This document shows positions 1 through 9,458 of a stretch of 35,262 bases of DNA, one piece after another (position 1 is the stretch's first letter; each line of letters begins with the position of its first letter). Origin of the DNA: Leptospira ognonensis. GTDB taxonomy: Bacteria; Spirochaetota; Leptospiria; Leptospirales; Leptospiraceae. Below the pieces are notes generated by a model. The model was not told where the DNA came from. It did no database searches and saw only the letters and a program-made list of their open reading frames with translations. The stretch spans positions 1-35,262 of the forward strand of contig NZ_RQGD01000001.1 in assembly GCF_004770745.1 (NCBI RefSeq), given 5' to 3'. The position numbers and the translations under genes were made by a program.

Positions 1-1044
1 TCTTTCCAAGGCTAATACTAAACCGTGCGAAAATCCCCATAACAAAAATGTAACATTCGCTCCGTGCCAGATGCCTGCCAAAGAAAAAGTGAGAAGGAGA
101 TTAAAATAAGACCTAATTTCAGAAACACGGGATCCTCCCAGAGGGATATAAATATAATCACGTATCCAACTAGCTAGTGTCATATGCCACCTCACCCAAG
201 CGTCACTCAGAGACGTTGATAAAAAAGGAGCTTTAAAATTTTCGGGAAGGTCGATGCCTAGCAGTTTACCAAGCCCTCTTGCCATATCCGTATACCCTGA
301 AAAATCACAATATGCCCTTGCTGCAAAACTAAAGAGAGCTAAGGCATTTGAAGGACCATCGTAAGCATTAGGATTGTAAAAAATGGGATCTATGACTATG
401 GAGATATTATCTGCTACGACTACTTTTTTCAGTAATCCCAGGAAAACCAAATAAAGCCCTTCGAATAGCTGTTGTTTGTTCGCCTTCCAATTCTCTAACT
501 GATAAAAAAATTCACCATGCCGTACGATAGGTCCAGCTACAAGCTGCGGAAAGAAGAAGATAAAAAGAGCAAATTTTAAAAAATTTGGATTTTCTTTGGC
601 ATCTCCACGCCGCACGTCCGCAGCATAGGCAATCATTTGGAAGGAATAAAAACTTATTGCTAGCGGTAAAGTAATGGAGTCAAAGCCGAATTGGGAATCA
701 AGAAAATGCCGTATGTTTTCAGGTTCAAAAATAGGGGAAGCCGTCAGATAGAGCAAACTGTCCCAGAAAAAATAGAAATATTTAAATACAAATAAGTTTG
801 CGATGTTTAAAAAAATAACAAAATAAAACCAGGGTGATTTTCCATTCAACTGTACTCTTTGATTCCCAATATGATTGAGAACAACGATCGCGAGAAAATG
901 TAAGGCGAACGGAATAGACCAGGCAGCGTAAAAAAGAACAGATACAACAAATAAAAAAACATGCCTTCCCTTGCCTTTGATGCTCCAATTGAGAATGTAA
1001 ACCACGAGAAAGAAAATTAGAAAACTAAGAGATGTGAATTTCAT
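1..1044 (-). CDS. MBOAT family O-acyltransferase (AlgI/DltB-like), partial
   Basis: A polytopic membrane acyltransferase that, by family, transfers acyl or acetyl groups to an exported polymer or lipid. The gene runs off the left edge: 348 codons from the ATG at 1044 are present and the C-terminus is missing. The translation contains the AlgI-type signatures LPLAISFYSFQMIAY, YCDFSGYTDMARGLG, a WxRWHMTLASWIRDYIYIPLGG segment, and GIWHGAN, whose His is the proposed catalytic residue of the family. It begins MKFTSLSFLIFFLVV with several hydrophobic segments. It lies 35 bp downstream of rlmI on the same strand, so co-transcription is likely. Family assignment is firm. The substrate cannot be told from this fragment, and no AlgJ/AlgX-like partner is visible because the downstream side is outside the window. 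Confidence 0.9.
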   Translation of the reverse strand, partial: MKFTSLSFLIFFLVVYILNWSIKGKGRHVFLFVVSVLFYAAWSIPFALHFLAIVVLNHIGNQRVQLNGKSPWFYFVIFLNIANLFVFKYFYFFWDSLLYLTASPIFEPENIRHFLDSQFGFDSITLPLAISFYSFQMIAYAADVRRGDAKENPNFLKFALFIFFFPQLVAGPIVRHGEFFYQLENWKANKQQLFEGLYLVFLGLLKKVVVADNISIVIDPIFYNPNAYDGPSNALALFSFAARAYCDFSGYTDMARGLGKLLGIDLPENFKAPFLSTSLSDAWVRWHMTLASWIRDYIYIPLGGSRVSEIRSYFNLLLTFSLAGIWHGANVTFLLWGFSHGLVLALER

Positions 1045-1079
1045 ACGAATTTGTACCCCATTTTGAAGGATTGTCCTCT

Positions 1080-2252
1080 TTAATCAACTTGAATCACAAG
1101 GCCTTTCAAATATTCCCCTTCGGGGTGGTAGATAGAAAATGCATGGTCGGGAGCTTGTGACAATTGATGTAAAACACGAACATTTCTGCCGGCGTCTTTC
1201 GCTGCCCCAAACACGATTTTTCTAAATAGATCTGCCGAAATGTGCTGAGAACAGGAGAAAGTGAAAATCAGTCCACCCTGTTTGATTTTTGAGATCGCTC
1301 TTAGATTGATATCTTTATATCCACGTGCTGCCGCCTGGATCTTTGAAATGTGTTTTGTGAATGCTGGTGGATCCAATACAATTAAATCATAAAATCCATC
1401 ATCCATGTGCTTCAAATAATCAAAACAATCCAGAGCCAAGCTTTTGTGTTTATCGGAGATTGTCTTTGCATCGAAATTTTGAAGCAGGTTCTCTTCACAC
1501 AACATGAGTGCGGATTTTGAGATATCCAAGGTATGCACCATCTGGGCCAAAGACTGCAACGCATATACAGAAAAAGCTCCAGAGTAACCAAATGTATTTA
1601 AAACTGTTTTGTCTTTGGCATACGATGCGAGCAACTTCCTATTGTCTCTTTGATCCAGAAAAAAACCTGTCTTCTGACCATTCGCCACATCTACGGCAAA
1701 GTGCAATCCGTTCTCTAGGAAATTACATTTACCTAATGTACCTTTATAGAAGATGACTTGCGATTCTTCTGGTGTGTCTCCTTTTTCTTGTTTTTCAATG
1801 ATACTTTCCAAATTTAGAGTTTCCAGAAAATGGATCAGCTCTGATTTATGTTTTTGACTGCCAGGCGTTTTACACTGAATCACTGCTGTTTTATGATAAA
1901 TGTCTACGGTAAAACCTGGGGAAAGATCTCCCTCAGAGAATAGAAAACGAAAACCATTGGTTAGCGCAGAATCGAAAAGAGCTATTTTTTTTTTGTAAAT
2001 TTCAGTCCATCTTTCTGTCCAAAAACTTGGTTCCAGATCAGATTTATCTTCTTGAAAGGAGATCAGCCTAACTCGAATTTGACTCTCTGAGTCAAAATGT
2101 CCGTAACCAAGAAATTCCCCAGAATGGCTCTTGATTTTTACAGTATCGCCGGATTTTACGCCCTTGGGTGTACTTTGTATGGCTCCAGAAAAAATCCATG
2201 GATGATAATTTAAAACTGCTTTTTCTTTTGCTTTTTTTAAGATGATGTCCAT
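1080..2252 (-). CDS. rlmI: 23S rRNA (cytosine-C5) methyltransferase, RlmI family
   Basis: SAM-dependent class I methyltransferase expected to make m5C in 23S rRNA (m5C1962 in E. coli). It is 390 aa, close to the family norm. Residues 1-70 form a PUA-like RNA-binding domain (HPWIFSGAI, SGDTVKIKS). A conserved NGQKTGFFLDQRDNR block follows at 191-205, then the SAM loop VLNTFGYSGAFSV near 217-229, the DPPAF motif at 294-298, and FSCSQH with the likely catalytic Cys334. I chose the ATG at 2252; a TTG nine codons upstream is also open but has no better ribosome site. The neighbour on the other side starts divergently 30 bp away. The coding strand has an unbroken run of ten A at codons for K88-K90 (1985-1994), a possible slippage site. 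Confidence 0.9.
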   Translation of the reverse strand: MDIILKKAKEKAVLNYHPWIFSGAIQSTPKGVKSGDTVKIKSHSGEFLGYGHFDSESQIRVRLISFQEDKSDLEPSFWTERWTEIYKKKIALFDSALTNGFRFLFSEGDLSPGFTVDIYHKTAVIQCKTPGSQKHKSELIHFLETLNLESIIEKQEKGDTPEESQVIFYKGTLGKCNFLENGLHFAVDVANGQKTGFFLDQRDNRKLLASYAKDKTVLNTFGYSGAFSVYALQSLAQMVHTLDISKSALMLCEENLLQNFDAKTISDKHKSLALDCFDYLKHMDDGFYDLIVLDPPAFTKHISKIQAAARGYKDINLRAISKIKQGGLIFTFSCSQHISADLFRKIVFGAAKDAGRNVRVLHQLSQAPDHAFSIYHPEGEYLKGLVIQVD

Positions 2253-2282
2253 AATACTTTCTAAGAATACCCTTATCAATCC

Positions 2283-4418
2283 ATGCTCTCACTCATCCGA
2301 CTGCTTTCACTTCTTTATGTTACTTGCCTTTCGGGTATGATTAGCGCGGAGACAATGTTGCCTTCCCTCCAGATTACAGATTTGGCTTCTCCTGTCAGCC
2401 TTGATTCAACGGAGTCGGAAGCATCTTCATGGTTGGCAGCCCCTGCTCCAAAGTCCACAGCAACCCTCGCCTCAATTACAGAAAAAAATTTCAGTTCTCT
2501 CAATTGGAAAAAAATTAGAGTTCCCGGTAACATCATCAAACAATTGCCAGAATTGCAGGGAAAAAAAGAGATCATCCTTGCGAGATGGATCCAACTTCCT
2601 TCGAATCTTTCTAACAATCTTTCCTTGCGATTGGGAGTGATTAACGATTGCGATGAGGTATTTTGGAATGGAATCAAGATCGGTGCAACAGGAGATTGGA
2701 ATTCCAAATACCCTCAAGCCTATGATAAAATACGTATCTATCCAATTCCGAGTAACCTTGTACGCAATGGCGGCAACCATTTATTACTCATTAGGGTAAA
2801 ACCATTCTTTGCTTCAACTGCCGGCATAGAACAGGATTCAACTTGGATTGGACACACGGACCAAATCCTTCGCAAATTTTACATTGACGAATTTGTAAAA
2901 ATCATTTTTTTAACTGTCTACTTAACCGTAGGAGTTTACTTTCTTTTCCTATTTATCAGAAGAAAAAGACAATCCGAAAATTTCTACTTTGCTTTATTTT
3001 CTCTTTGTCTCGTACTTTACAACTTACTGCGAAATCAAATCAAATATGAGTTTGGATTTTCATTTTTAACGATGAAGCGGGTCGAGTATTGTTTACTCAT
3101 TATGCTTCTCCCTCTAATGTTTCACTTTATCAGGAATTTATTTGAATTCAATAACAAAAGATTATACAAATTATTTGATGCATTAGCTCTGTGTTTCATT
3201 CTAATTTTTATCATAGATGATAATATTGAACATTATGATTTAATAACAAAAAATTTCATACAACCATCTTGGATTTTTTATGTGATACTCATTTTATATT
3301 TTCTAATCAAAAGAATCACTGAAAAGAACAAACAAGCATATGTAGTACTCATTGGTCTCCTATTTGTAATGTTTGCTTCGGGAATCGACATTATCTCTAC
3401 TCGAGGCATCATCGTATTTCCAAGAATTTTAGGTTATGCCTTTCTTGCTTTTAACATAAGTTTAGCACTCGTTTTAGCAAATTCATTTGTAAAAGTTCAT
3501 GAGGAAGTGGAGAATCTAAATAAAAATTTGGAATCAAAGGTTGAAGAAAGAACCATTGAATTAAACCAATCACTAAGAGAAGTTCAAAATTTAAAAGAAC
3601 AACAAGATGGAGATTATTTTTTAACTTCCCTGCTTATAAATCCCCTAGCAAAAAATGAAAACAAGAGCCAAACGGTCATTACAGAATTTTTTACGAGACA
3701 AAAAAAAGTTTTTGAGTTTCGCGGAAATGCCAACGAGATTGGAGGAGATATTTCTATATCAGACCAAATCGAGTTAAATGCAAAACCTTACGTTGTTTTT
3801 ATCAATGGGGATGCCATGGGAAAATCCATCCAAGGTGCAGGGGGAGCACTTGTTTTAGGTGTTGTATTCCATGCAGTGGTTGCAAGGACTAAAGCAAATT
3901 CCCATTCGAATTTAGAACCCGAAATGTGGCTCAAACAATTGTTTTTGGAATTACAAACTACTTTTGAGAGTTTTGACGGATCGATGCTAAGTTCGATCGT
4001 ACTTGGACTTGTTTGCGAACAATCAGGCTTACTCTACTACGTAAACGCAGAACATCCTTGGTCTATTCTTTATCGGAACAAGGAAGCTTGGTTTCTAGAA
4101 TCGGAAATGTCGATGCGAAAACTGGGCTTTCCTCGTAACGGTTATCTTTTTTCCGTGATCAAGCTTCAACTTTTGCCGGGAGACCAGTTTATCTGCGGCT
4201 CTGATGGGCGCGATGATCTGGCAATCCTGAAAGATCCAAATACAGAAGAAAAACAAATCAATGAGGATACTTCGCTCATTCTAAAATGGGTAGAAAAGAG
4301 CGAAGCAAATTTACAGGAAATTGTGAATTATTTGGAAAATTTTGGAGAATTAACGGATGATTTAACTTTCATAAAGGTTACTTATAAAAATACAGAATTA
4401 CCAGAATCCCAAGTATAA
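2283..4418 (+). CDS. 7TM receptor with C-terminal SpoIIE/PP2C-type serine phosphatase
   Basis: Predicted sensory membrane protein that converts a periplasmic signal into protein-Ser/Thr dephosphorylation. Domains in order: signal peptide (1-22), low-complexity Ser/Ala stretch (35-65), periplasmic jelly-roll/GH2-like domain (about 70-195, with [16 protein letters not shown]), seven hydrophobic segments (about 204-402), coiled coil (405-442), SpoIIE-type phosphatase (about 465-700). Metal-binding acidic residues appear intact: GGD at 487-489, GDAMGK at 509-514, SDGRDD at 640-645, DDLTF at 692-696. This 7TMR-DISM plus SpoIIE architecture is common in Leptospira. Such phosphatases often act on anti-anti-sigma factors, but no STAS or anti-sigma gene is in the window, so the target is unknown. 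The 3' end overlaps the convergent uppP by 41 bp. Confidence 0.88.
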   Translation: MLSLIRLLSLLYVTCLSGMISAETMLPSLQITDLASPVSLDSTESEASSWLAAPAPKSTATLASITEKNFSSLNWKKIRVPGNIIKQLPELQGKKEIILARWIQLPSNLSNNLSLRLGVINDCDEVFWNGIKIGATGDWNSKYPQAYDKIRIYPIPSNLVRNGGNHLLLIRVKPFFASTAGIEQDSTWIGHTDQILRKFYIDEFVKIIFLTVYLTVGVYFLFLFIRRKRQSENFYFALFSLCLVLYNLLRNQIKYEFGFSFLTMKRVEYCLLIMLLPLMFHFIRNLFEFNNKRLYKLFDALALCFILIFIIDDNIEHYDLITKNFIQPSWIFYVILILYFLIKRITEKNKQAYVVLIGLLFVMFASGIDIISTRGIIVFPRILGYAFLAFNISLALVLANSFVKVHEEVENLNKNLESKVEERTIELNQSLREVQNLKEQQDGDYFLTSLLINPLAKNENKSQTVITEFFTRQKKVFEFRGNANEIGGDISISDQIELNAKPYVVFINGDAMGKSIQGAGGALVLGVVFHAVVARTKANSHSNLEPEMWLKQLFLELQTTFESFDGSMLSSIVLGLVCEQSGLLYYVNAEHPWSILYRNKEAWFLESEMSMRKLGFPRNGYLFSVIKLQLLPGDQFICGSDGRDDLAILKDPNTEEKQINEDTSLILKWVEKSEANLQEIVNYLENFGELTDDLTFIKVTYKNTELPESQV

Positions 4419-5226
4419 TTCTATAAACACCAAAAGAGAAAAAACTTCGTCGTCTCAAAAATGAAATAAAAAGCCGGATAATAAAATAGCAAATAAAAAA
4501 GGATATCAAACTTCCAAAAAGTAAGATTCCAATGGTCTCCTCATTTAGGATCGCACGATGTTTGTATAATTTATAAAATCCAGCTAGAGTCAGTACGGGT
4601 AAAGCAAGAAAGAAAGAAAATTCCGCGGAATCCTTCTTAGAAACACCTAACGCTCTAGCAGTGATGATTGTGGCCGCTGATCTTGATACACCCGGAATAA
4701 GCGCAAAACATTGGAAGATACCAATCAATATAGAATCCTTAACGCCTATCTGGCGGTGGGTGGAAGAATCTGTGTGCTCCGTTCCTTTTTTCCACTCGAT
4801 GAACACCATAATGAGCCCACCTACTAACCAAGATATACCGAGTATTAAGAGTAGCTCTGGGCTACTCTTAATGGTATCTAATTTTGATTTTAAGACGAAA
4901 CCAAAGAAAAGGATCGGCACTATTCCGAAAAAAATATTTCGGTAAAAATCGTAACCGACTTTTGAATCGGCGTCGCCTTTAAAATAGCTTACGGACTCTT
5001 TGGCGTGTTCATAGAATTTTTTATAATACAAAAACAGAACAGAAAGTATCGCCCCTGTCTGAATGAAGATATCAAATAGATCTTCGAAAGAGTCTGATAT
5101 TTCTCCTAAACCCTGGAAAGGGAAAAAATAACTAAAAAGAAATAAATGGCCTGTAGAGGAAACGGGAAGAAATTCCGTGATGGCTTCAATGACACCACGG
5201 AGAAATGCATTTAAATGATTATCCAG
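4378..5226 (-). CDS. uppP: Undecaprenyl-diphosphatase UppP/BacA, probable CTG start
   Basis: Integral membrane enzyme that dephosphorylates undecaprenyl diphosphate to recycle the lipid carrier for peptidoglycan and O-antigen. Both family motifs are present: [14 protein letters not shown] at residues 14-27 and PGVSRSAAT in the middle, with several membrane segments. The first motif is encoded upstream of any ATG, GTG or TTG in this frame (the first such codon is the TTG at 5031). The frame is open back to a stop at 5230-5232, and the only near-cognate initiator before the motif is CTG at 5224-5226, preceded by AGGA with about 9 nt spacing. That gives 282 aa, a normal family length. The upstream lipoprotein gene stops 3 nt before, so translation is probably coupled. 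A sequencing or assembly error (ATG to CTG) is the alternative. Confidence 0.88.
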   Translation of the reverse strand: MDNHLNAFLRGVIEAITEFLPVSSTGHLFLFSYFFPFQGLGEISDSFEDLFDIFIQTGAILSVLFLYYKKFYEHAKESVSYFKGDADSKVGYDFYRNIFFGIVPILFFGFVLKSKLDTIKSSPELLLILGISWLVGGLIMVFIEWKKGTEHTDSSTHRQIGVKDSILIGIFQCFALIPGVSRSAATIITARALGVSKKDSAEFSFFLALPVLTLAGFYKLYKHRAILNEETIGILLFGSLISFFICYFIIRLFISFLRRRSFFSFGVYRIILGILVILYFYK

Positions 5227-5229
5227 AGA

Positions 5230-5919
5230 TTATTTTCCTGCAGGTTCGCTTGGCGTAACTTCAGGCTCAAGGGCTCTTCTCTTAGGCGCAAGATATGCAT
5301 CTAAATCAAACTTATCGTTCCGTTTGATTGTGATTTCTTCTTTGATCCTTTCAACAACTAACGGAAGCTGCTCTCTTGTCTGCGTGGATTTTAATTGAGC
5401 TTTTGCGAATTGAAGGCATTTGTCGATTGTTAGGCTGGCAATATTCTTGTCTAAACCGCGCAGCCTCTCGCATTCATTTTTCGCTACTTCGTCTGTGATT
5501 TGGATTTTTTTTTCCACTTGTTCAGAAACGTACATCTGTGCAATGGTCTGCATCTCTACTTGTTTCAAAACTTCTTGGACATCCGGTCTGGAAAAATAGC
5601 CTTTCTTCTCCGCAACCAACTTTGTCATAAGCATTTGTCTGTATGTTTGGTAAAAATTCTTTTTCTGTAACTGAAAATTTAATTCTTGGAACTGTTGAGG
5701 TACTTCCTGAATGTCCTTTTCCACAAATTCAAGGAGTGTCTTTTTTTCGATATTTTGCAAACGACTGATGGAATCGAGAGCCGTGTCGTAGGCAGTTTCA
5801 AATTCCTTTACCGTGATCTTATAGCCATCAAGTGTTTCAATGACGGGGCTTGTGTCACCACAATTGATAAACAGGGTAAAAAGGGATAAGGCAGCTAAAA
5901 TGATAAATTTTTGGGACAT
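5230..5919 (-). CDS. Putative lipoprotein with SurA/PpiC N-domain-like helical region
   Basis: 229 aa. The N-terminus (MSQKFIILAALSLFTLFINC) is a lipoprotein signal ending at Cys20 with a relaxed spirochaetal-type lipobox. The mature part starts with a short strand (VIETLDGYKITVKEFETAY) followed by long helices, LVAEKKGYFSRPDVQEVLK, and an ITDEVAKNECERL segment. This order resembles the N-terminal chaperone domain of SurA/PrsA-type foldases. No parvulin (PPIase) domain follows; the protein ends in a charged tail rich in Pro and Glu. I infer an envelope chaperone-like lipoprotein, with moderate to low confidence in function. It sits 68 bp after mfd, has a candidate promoter of its own, and is followed 3 nt later by uppP. 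Confidence 0.72.
   Translation of the reverse strand: MSQKFIILAALSLFTLFINCGDTSPVIETLDGYKITVKEFETAYDTALDSISRLQNIEKKTLLEFVEKDIQEVPQQFQELNFQLQKKNFYQTYRQMLMTKLVAEKKGYFSRPDVQEVLKQVEMQTIAQMYVSEQVEKKIQITDEVAKNECERLRGLDKNIASLTIDKCLQFAKAQLKSTQTREQLPLVVERIKEEITIKRNDKFDLDAYLAPKRRALEPEVTPSEPAGK
5236..5239 (-). promoter_or_regulatory. Shine-Dalgarno site of uppP (supports CTG start)
   Basis: AGGA on the minus strand lies inside the last codons of the upstream lipoprotein gene, about 9 nt before the CTG at 5224-5226. No ATG, GTG or TTG in the uppP frame lies near it, so it favours CTG as the initiator. Confidence 0.5.
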
Positions 5920-5936
5920 GAAATTATTTCCAGGCT

Positions 5937-5965
5937 AGTATAAGTTTAATATGTGATGATGTTGA
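5937..5965 (-). promoter_or_regulatory. Candidate sigma-70 promoter before lipoprotein/uppP
   Basis: On the minus strand TCAACA (5960-5965) and TATACT (5937-5942) are separated by 17 bp, matching 4/6 and 5/6 of the consensus. This lies in the 68-bp gap after mfd. Transcription would start about 10-12 nt before the lipoprotein ATG (5919), leaving room for a GGAA ribosome site. It may give the lipoprotein-uppP pair expression independent of mfd. Read by eye only. Confidence 0.35.
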
Positions 5966-5987
5966 GAATTGCACAAGCCTATGTCTA

Positions 5988-8900
5988 TCACTTTTTTGAT
6001 AAGGAATTCTGGCCTTCAATCAGAAAAGTCAAAAGAGCAAGCAAAGATTTGATTTTTTTCAAATCATCCGATTCTGTAACCGAATAACGAAGAATTGATG
6101 GCTCTTGTGGATGAATCATAAGTCCTTTGAATTTTGTTAATGCTTGGATGATGCGACTCGGATCACCTCGGAAATACGTCCCGCATTTAAATACTACCTC
6201 ATTTGATTTCTCGGAAACCGATTCAAAACCGAGCCGAGAAGATAGAGTTCTGATTTTTTCCAGTTCTACAAAGGTATTTGCGATGGCCGGAAGTTCACCA
6301 AATCTGTCTTCCATCTCAAGAGTAAGATCTGCGATTTCATCTAAATCACTAGCACCCTCAAATCGTTTATAAAATTCAATCTTTTGCTTGGTATCTGGAA
6401 TGTATGAATCTGGGAGATAAAAATTTGCAGAGAGATTAACGGCCGTTCTAACTTCAACAGCCACATCTTCTCCTTTGACGCGAGAAATTGCTTCCTCTAA
6501 CATTTTTACATAAAGATCAAAACCCACTTCCATGATATCACCGGATTGTTCCCGACCCAATAGATTTCCTGCCCCTCTGATTTCTAGATCTCGCATGGCT
6601 ACTTTAAATCCTGAACCAAGTTCTTGGTATTCAAAGATGGTATTTAGTCTTTTTTCAGCGACTTCTGTCATCATCGCTTTCGATGGGTAAAATAGGTAGG
6701 CGTAGGCCTTTCTATCTGATCTCCCCACTCTTCCACGAATTTGATACAACTGGGATAACCCAAACATATCAGCTCGCTTCACGATCAGAGTATTGACATT
6801 AGGCATATCGATTCCAGATTCAATGATGGTAGTTGTTACCAAAATATCATATTTACGATGATAAAAATCTACTAATGTTTCCTCGATCTCATCCTCTGTA
6901 AGCTGTCCATGCAAAATTCCTACTGCTACCTCTGGCACAAGCGAACGGATGTAACTTGCCTCTTCCTCAATGGATTCAACACGATTATACAAATAGAAAA
7001 CCTGACCACCCCTCTCAATTTCCTTTCGAATGGCTTCTTGTATGAGAACATCATCTTCTTCCAAAACATAAGTTTCTACACTTTGTCTATTTTTGGGAGG
7101 AGTTGATATGATCGATAATTCCCGTATGCCTGTGAGAGCCATATGCAAAGTACGTGGAATGGGAGTGGCCGTAAGCGTGAGAACATCCACCAATTGTTTG
7201 AATTTTTTGATCGATTCTTTATGCGTCACACCAAACTTTTGTTCCTCGTCAATGACTAGTAGACCTAAATTTTTAGGTTTAACTTTTGAAGACAAAATTG
7301 CATGCGTTCCAATCAACATGTCAATTTTACCCTCAGTAAAAAGTTTCAAATCTGCTCGAACTTCAGAAGGCGAACGAAATCTAGAGACAAAACCAATGCG
7401 AATCGGATAATTTTCATACCGCGATTTAAATGTATTAAAATGCTGAAGAGCAAGTATGGTTGTTGGAGTTAAGAGCATGACTTGTTTTCCCGCCATGATC
7501 ACTTTGAATGCCGCTCGGATTGCTATTTCTGTCTTTCCATAACCAACATCTCCACAGACCAAACGGTCCATAGGCCTTTGCGATTCTAAGTCTTGTTTTA
7601 CGGCTTCGATGGCGGAGATTTGGTCTGGGGTTTCTTCAAATTCAAATGCTGCCTCGAACTCTTCCTGCCAAATGGTATCTGGAGGGAACGGGAATCCGTT
7701 TAATTTCATCCGATTCGAATACATTACAACCAATTCTTCTGCGAGCTTATCAACAGACTCCTGTACTCTTTCCTTTGCCTTCTTCCAAGAATTTTTTCCT
7801 AGCGTATCGAGACGCGGAGTATCGGTGCCACCAATGTATTTTTGAACGAGTGAAATCTGATCTAATGGTACAAAAAGCGTATCTCCGCTTGAATATTCTA
7901 GCTTAAGAAAATCTCTCTCTTTGTTATCTGCTTTCGTTCTTTCTATCTTTACAAATTTTCCTACACCATGATTGACATGAACGACAAAATCACCTTCCTT
8001 CAAGTCGATGAAGGACTCGATCATTTGCGAGGCTTGTTTTTTATATCGAGTTTTTCTCTTATACTGCCTTCCAAAGAGATCATTATCCGTAAAAACATGC
8101 AGGTGCTCTTCAGGCAGTGCGTAACCCTTGCGTAAGTCAGAAATTGCGAGATGGATACCTGGTTCTAAACTATCAAAGGGAATCAGCTGTGGTTCTTCAG
8201 AATCTTTATGAATGATGTTTGCTGTCTTTTCTGGAAATAAACCCTGAAGGCGTAACATTTGCGCTGAGAACGAAGAAGTGATTAAGATTCGGTTTTTTGG
8301 ATCCTCGGTTAATAGTTCATCGAAATGTTCTTTTGCTTCTCTAATTTTTCCTCGAAAACTCTTTACCTCTTTAATGGGGAAGGAAGTAAAATGGTTTCCA
8401 TTTGGAGGAAGGAGGCTAAATACAATCGCATTTTTCGTATCCGATGTGAGCTCATCCCATTCTCTTTCAAAGGACAGGAGCTCTTCTGGAAGAAGGCAAA
8501 TCGCTTCACTATTTTTCTTTTCGTAGAGAGTCTCGTATTCTCTCTTCATTCCAAATGCTCTTTCCCTGGTCTCACTCACTCTAGGAAATAAAAGCAAAGG
8601 AGAATCAGGAAATAGACTTAGAAAACCCTCATGTTTCCGAACAAGAGGTAAGAGTTCCTCAATGATATTGTTTTCTTCCTCAATCGGAGTCTTTTTATCT
8701 GAAAAAGTTTTTAATTTCGACTTATAGGTTTCATATTCTGCTGTCGTCACCACAGATTCGTTAGCTGCAGTAATGATAATTTTATCTATCTTTTCGATGG
8801 ATTTTTGGGTATTTGGATCGAAAGTCCTTAAATCATCGACCGTATCTCCAAAAAAATCTATTCTTACGGGATAACTTAGATAAGGCGTATATATATCTAG

Positions 8901-9440
8901 GATTCCACCTTTTAAACTGAAGTGCCCAAATTGTTCACAAACTTCTTCCCTGTGGTAACCTAAGCGAATCAAATCAAGGGTTAACGTATCGAGAGAATAA
9001 TCGTGTCCCTTTTCCAGTGTAAGAGATTTTCCAGATAAACTTTTTACATTGGGAATCTTTCTTAGGATGGCAGATACAGAAGTGACAATGAGTGCTGGTT
9101 TTTTTGAAAAAATGCGATTGATCGCAAGGATGCGATCACGTTTCCATTCTGCCTGCCACTTTGTATATTCGTAAGGAATGTTCTCGGGACCTGGAAAATA
9201 AAAAATCTGATCAGAGTCTAGATAAGAAACCAATTCACGAGTGAAAGCCTCGGCATCAGAATTTGAAGCGAGGATGACAACCTTTGTCTCCTCTGCCTTG
9301 CACTTTAAGAAAATTTCTGAACATAAAAGAGGACCACCGAAATCACCCACTCCGCTTAGAATGATACGTTCTTTCTTGGCTTCTGTTTCAATCTGCGCGA
9401 AATTCAAATACTCATCTTTTTTGTTTTTTTTTGGTTTCAA
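5988..9440 (-). CDS. mfd: Transcription-repair coupling factor Mfd
   Basis: DNA translocase that removes stalled RNA polymerase and recruits UvrA to the lesion. It is 1150 aa, full length for the family. Visible in order: UvrB-like N-terminal module (about 1-350, including FPGPENIPYE and GGILDIYTP), RNA-polymerase interaction/CarD-like domain near 485 (GDFVVHVNHGVGKFVKIER), Walker A GDVGYGKTE near 632, DEEQ box near 733 (VIDEEQKFGV), LTATPIPRTLHMAL near 767, helicase C-terminal QIRGRVGRSD, and a TRCF C-terminal domain beyond 1000. The start is a TTG at 9440 because no ATG exists early in the frame; the ribosome site is weak. The N-terminus is Lys-rich and A-rich. It follows panC by 18 bp. uvrA, its partner in repair, is also in this window (25368-28235). 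Confidence 0.96.
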   Translation of the reverse strand: MKPKKNKKDEYLNFAQIETEAKKERIILSGVGDFGGPLLCSEIFLKCKAEETKVVILASNSDAEAFTRELVSYLDSDQIFYFPGPENIPYEYTKWQAEWKRDRILAINRIFSKKPALIVTSVSAILRKIPNVKSLSGKSLTLEKGHDYSLDTLTLDLIRLGYHREEVCEQFGHFSLKGGILDIYTPYLSYPVRIDFFGDTVDDLRTFDPNTQKSIEKIDKIIITAANESVVTTAEYETYKSKLKTFSDKKTPIEEENNIIEELLPLVRKHEGFLSLFPDSPLLLFPRVSETRERAFGMKREYETLYEKKNSEAICLLPEELLSFEREWDELTSDTKNAIVFSLLPPNGNHFTSFPIKEVKSFRGKIREAKEHFDELLTEDPKNRILITSSFSAQMLRLQGLFPEKTANIIHKDSEEPQLIPFDSLEPGIHLAISDLRKGYALPEEHLHVFTDNDLFGRQYKRKTRYKKQASQMIESFIDLKEGDFVVHVNHGVGKFVKIERTKADNKERDFLKLEYSSGDTLFVPLDQISLVQKYIGGTDTPRLDTLGKNSWKKAKERVQESVDKLAEELVVMYSNRMKLNGFPFPPDTIWQEEFEAAFEFEETPDQISAIEAVKQDLESQRPMDRLVCGDVGYGKTEIAIRAAFKVIMAGKQVMLLTPTTILALQHFNTFKSRYENYPIRIGFVSRFRSPSEVRADLKLFTEGKIDMLIGTHAILSSKVKPKNLGLLVIDEEQKFGVTHKESIKKFKQLVDVLTLTATPIPRTLHMALTGIRELSIISTPPKNRQSVETYVLEEDDVLIQEAIRKEIERGGQVFYLYNRVESIEEEASYIRSLVPEVAVGILHGQLTEDEIEETLVDFYHRKYDILVTTTIIESGIDMPNVNTLIVKRADMFGLSQLYQIRGRVGRSDRKAYAYLFYPSKAMMTEVAEKRLNTIFEYQELGSGFKVAMRDLEIRGAGNLLGREQSGDIMEVGFDLYVKMLEEAISRVKGEDVAVEVRTAVNLSANFYLPDSYIPDTKQKIEFYKRFEGASDLDEIADLTLEMEDRFGELPAIANTFVELEKIRTLSSRLGFESVSEKSNEVVFKCGTYFRGDPSRIIQALTKFKGLMIHPQEPSILRYSVTESDDLKKIKSLLALLTFLIEGQNSLSKK

Positions 9441-9458
9441 GTTTAATTCTGTGAGATG

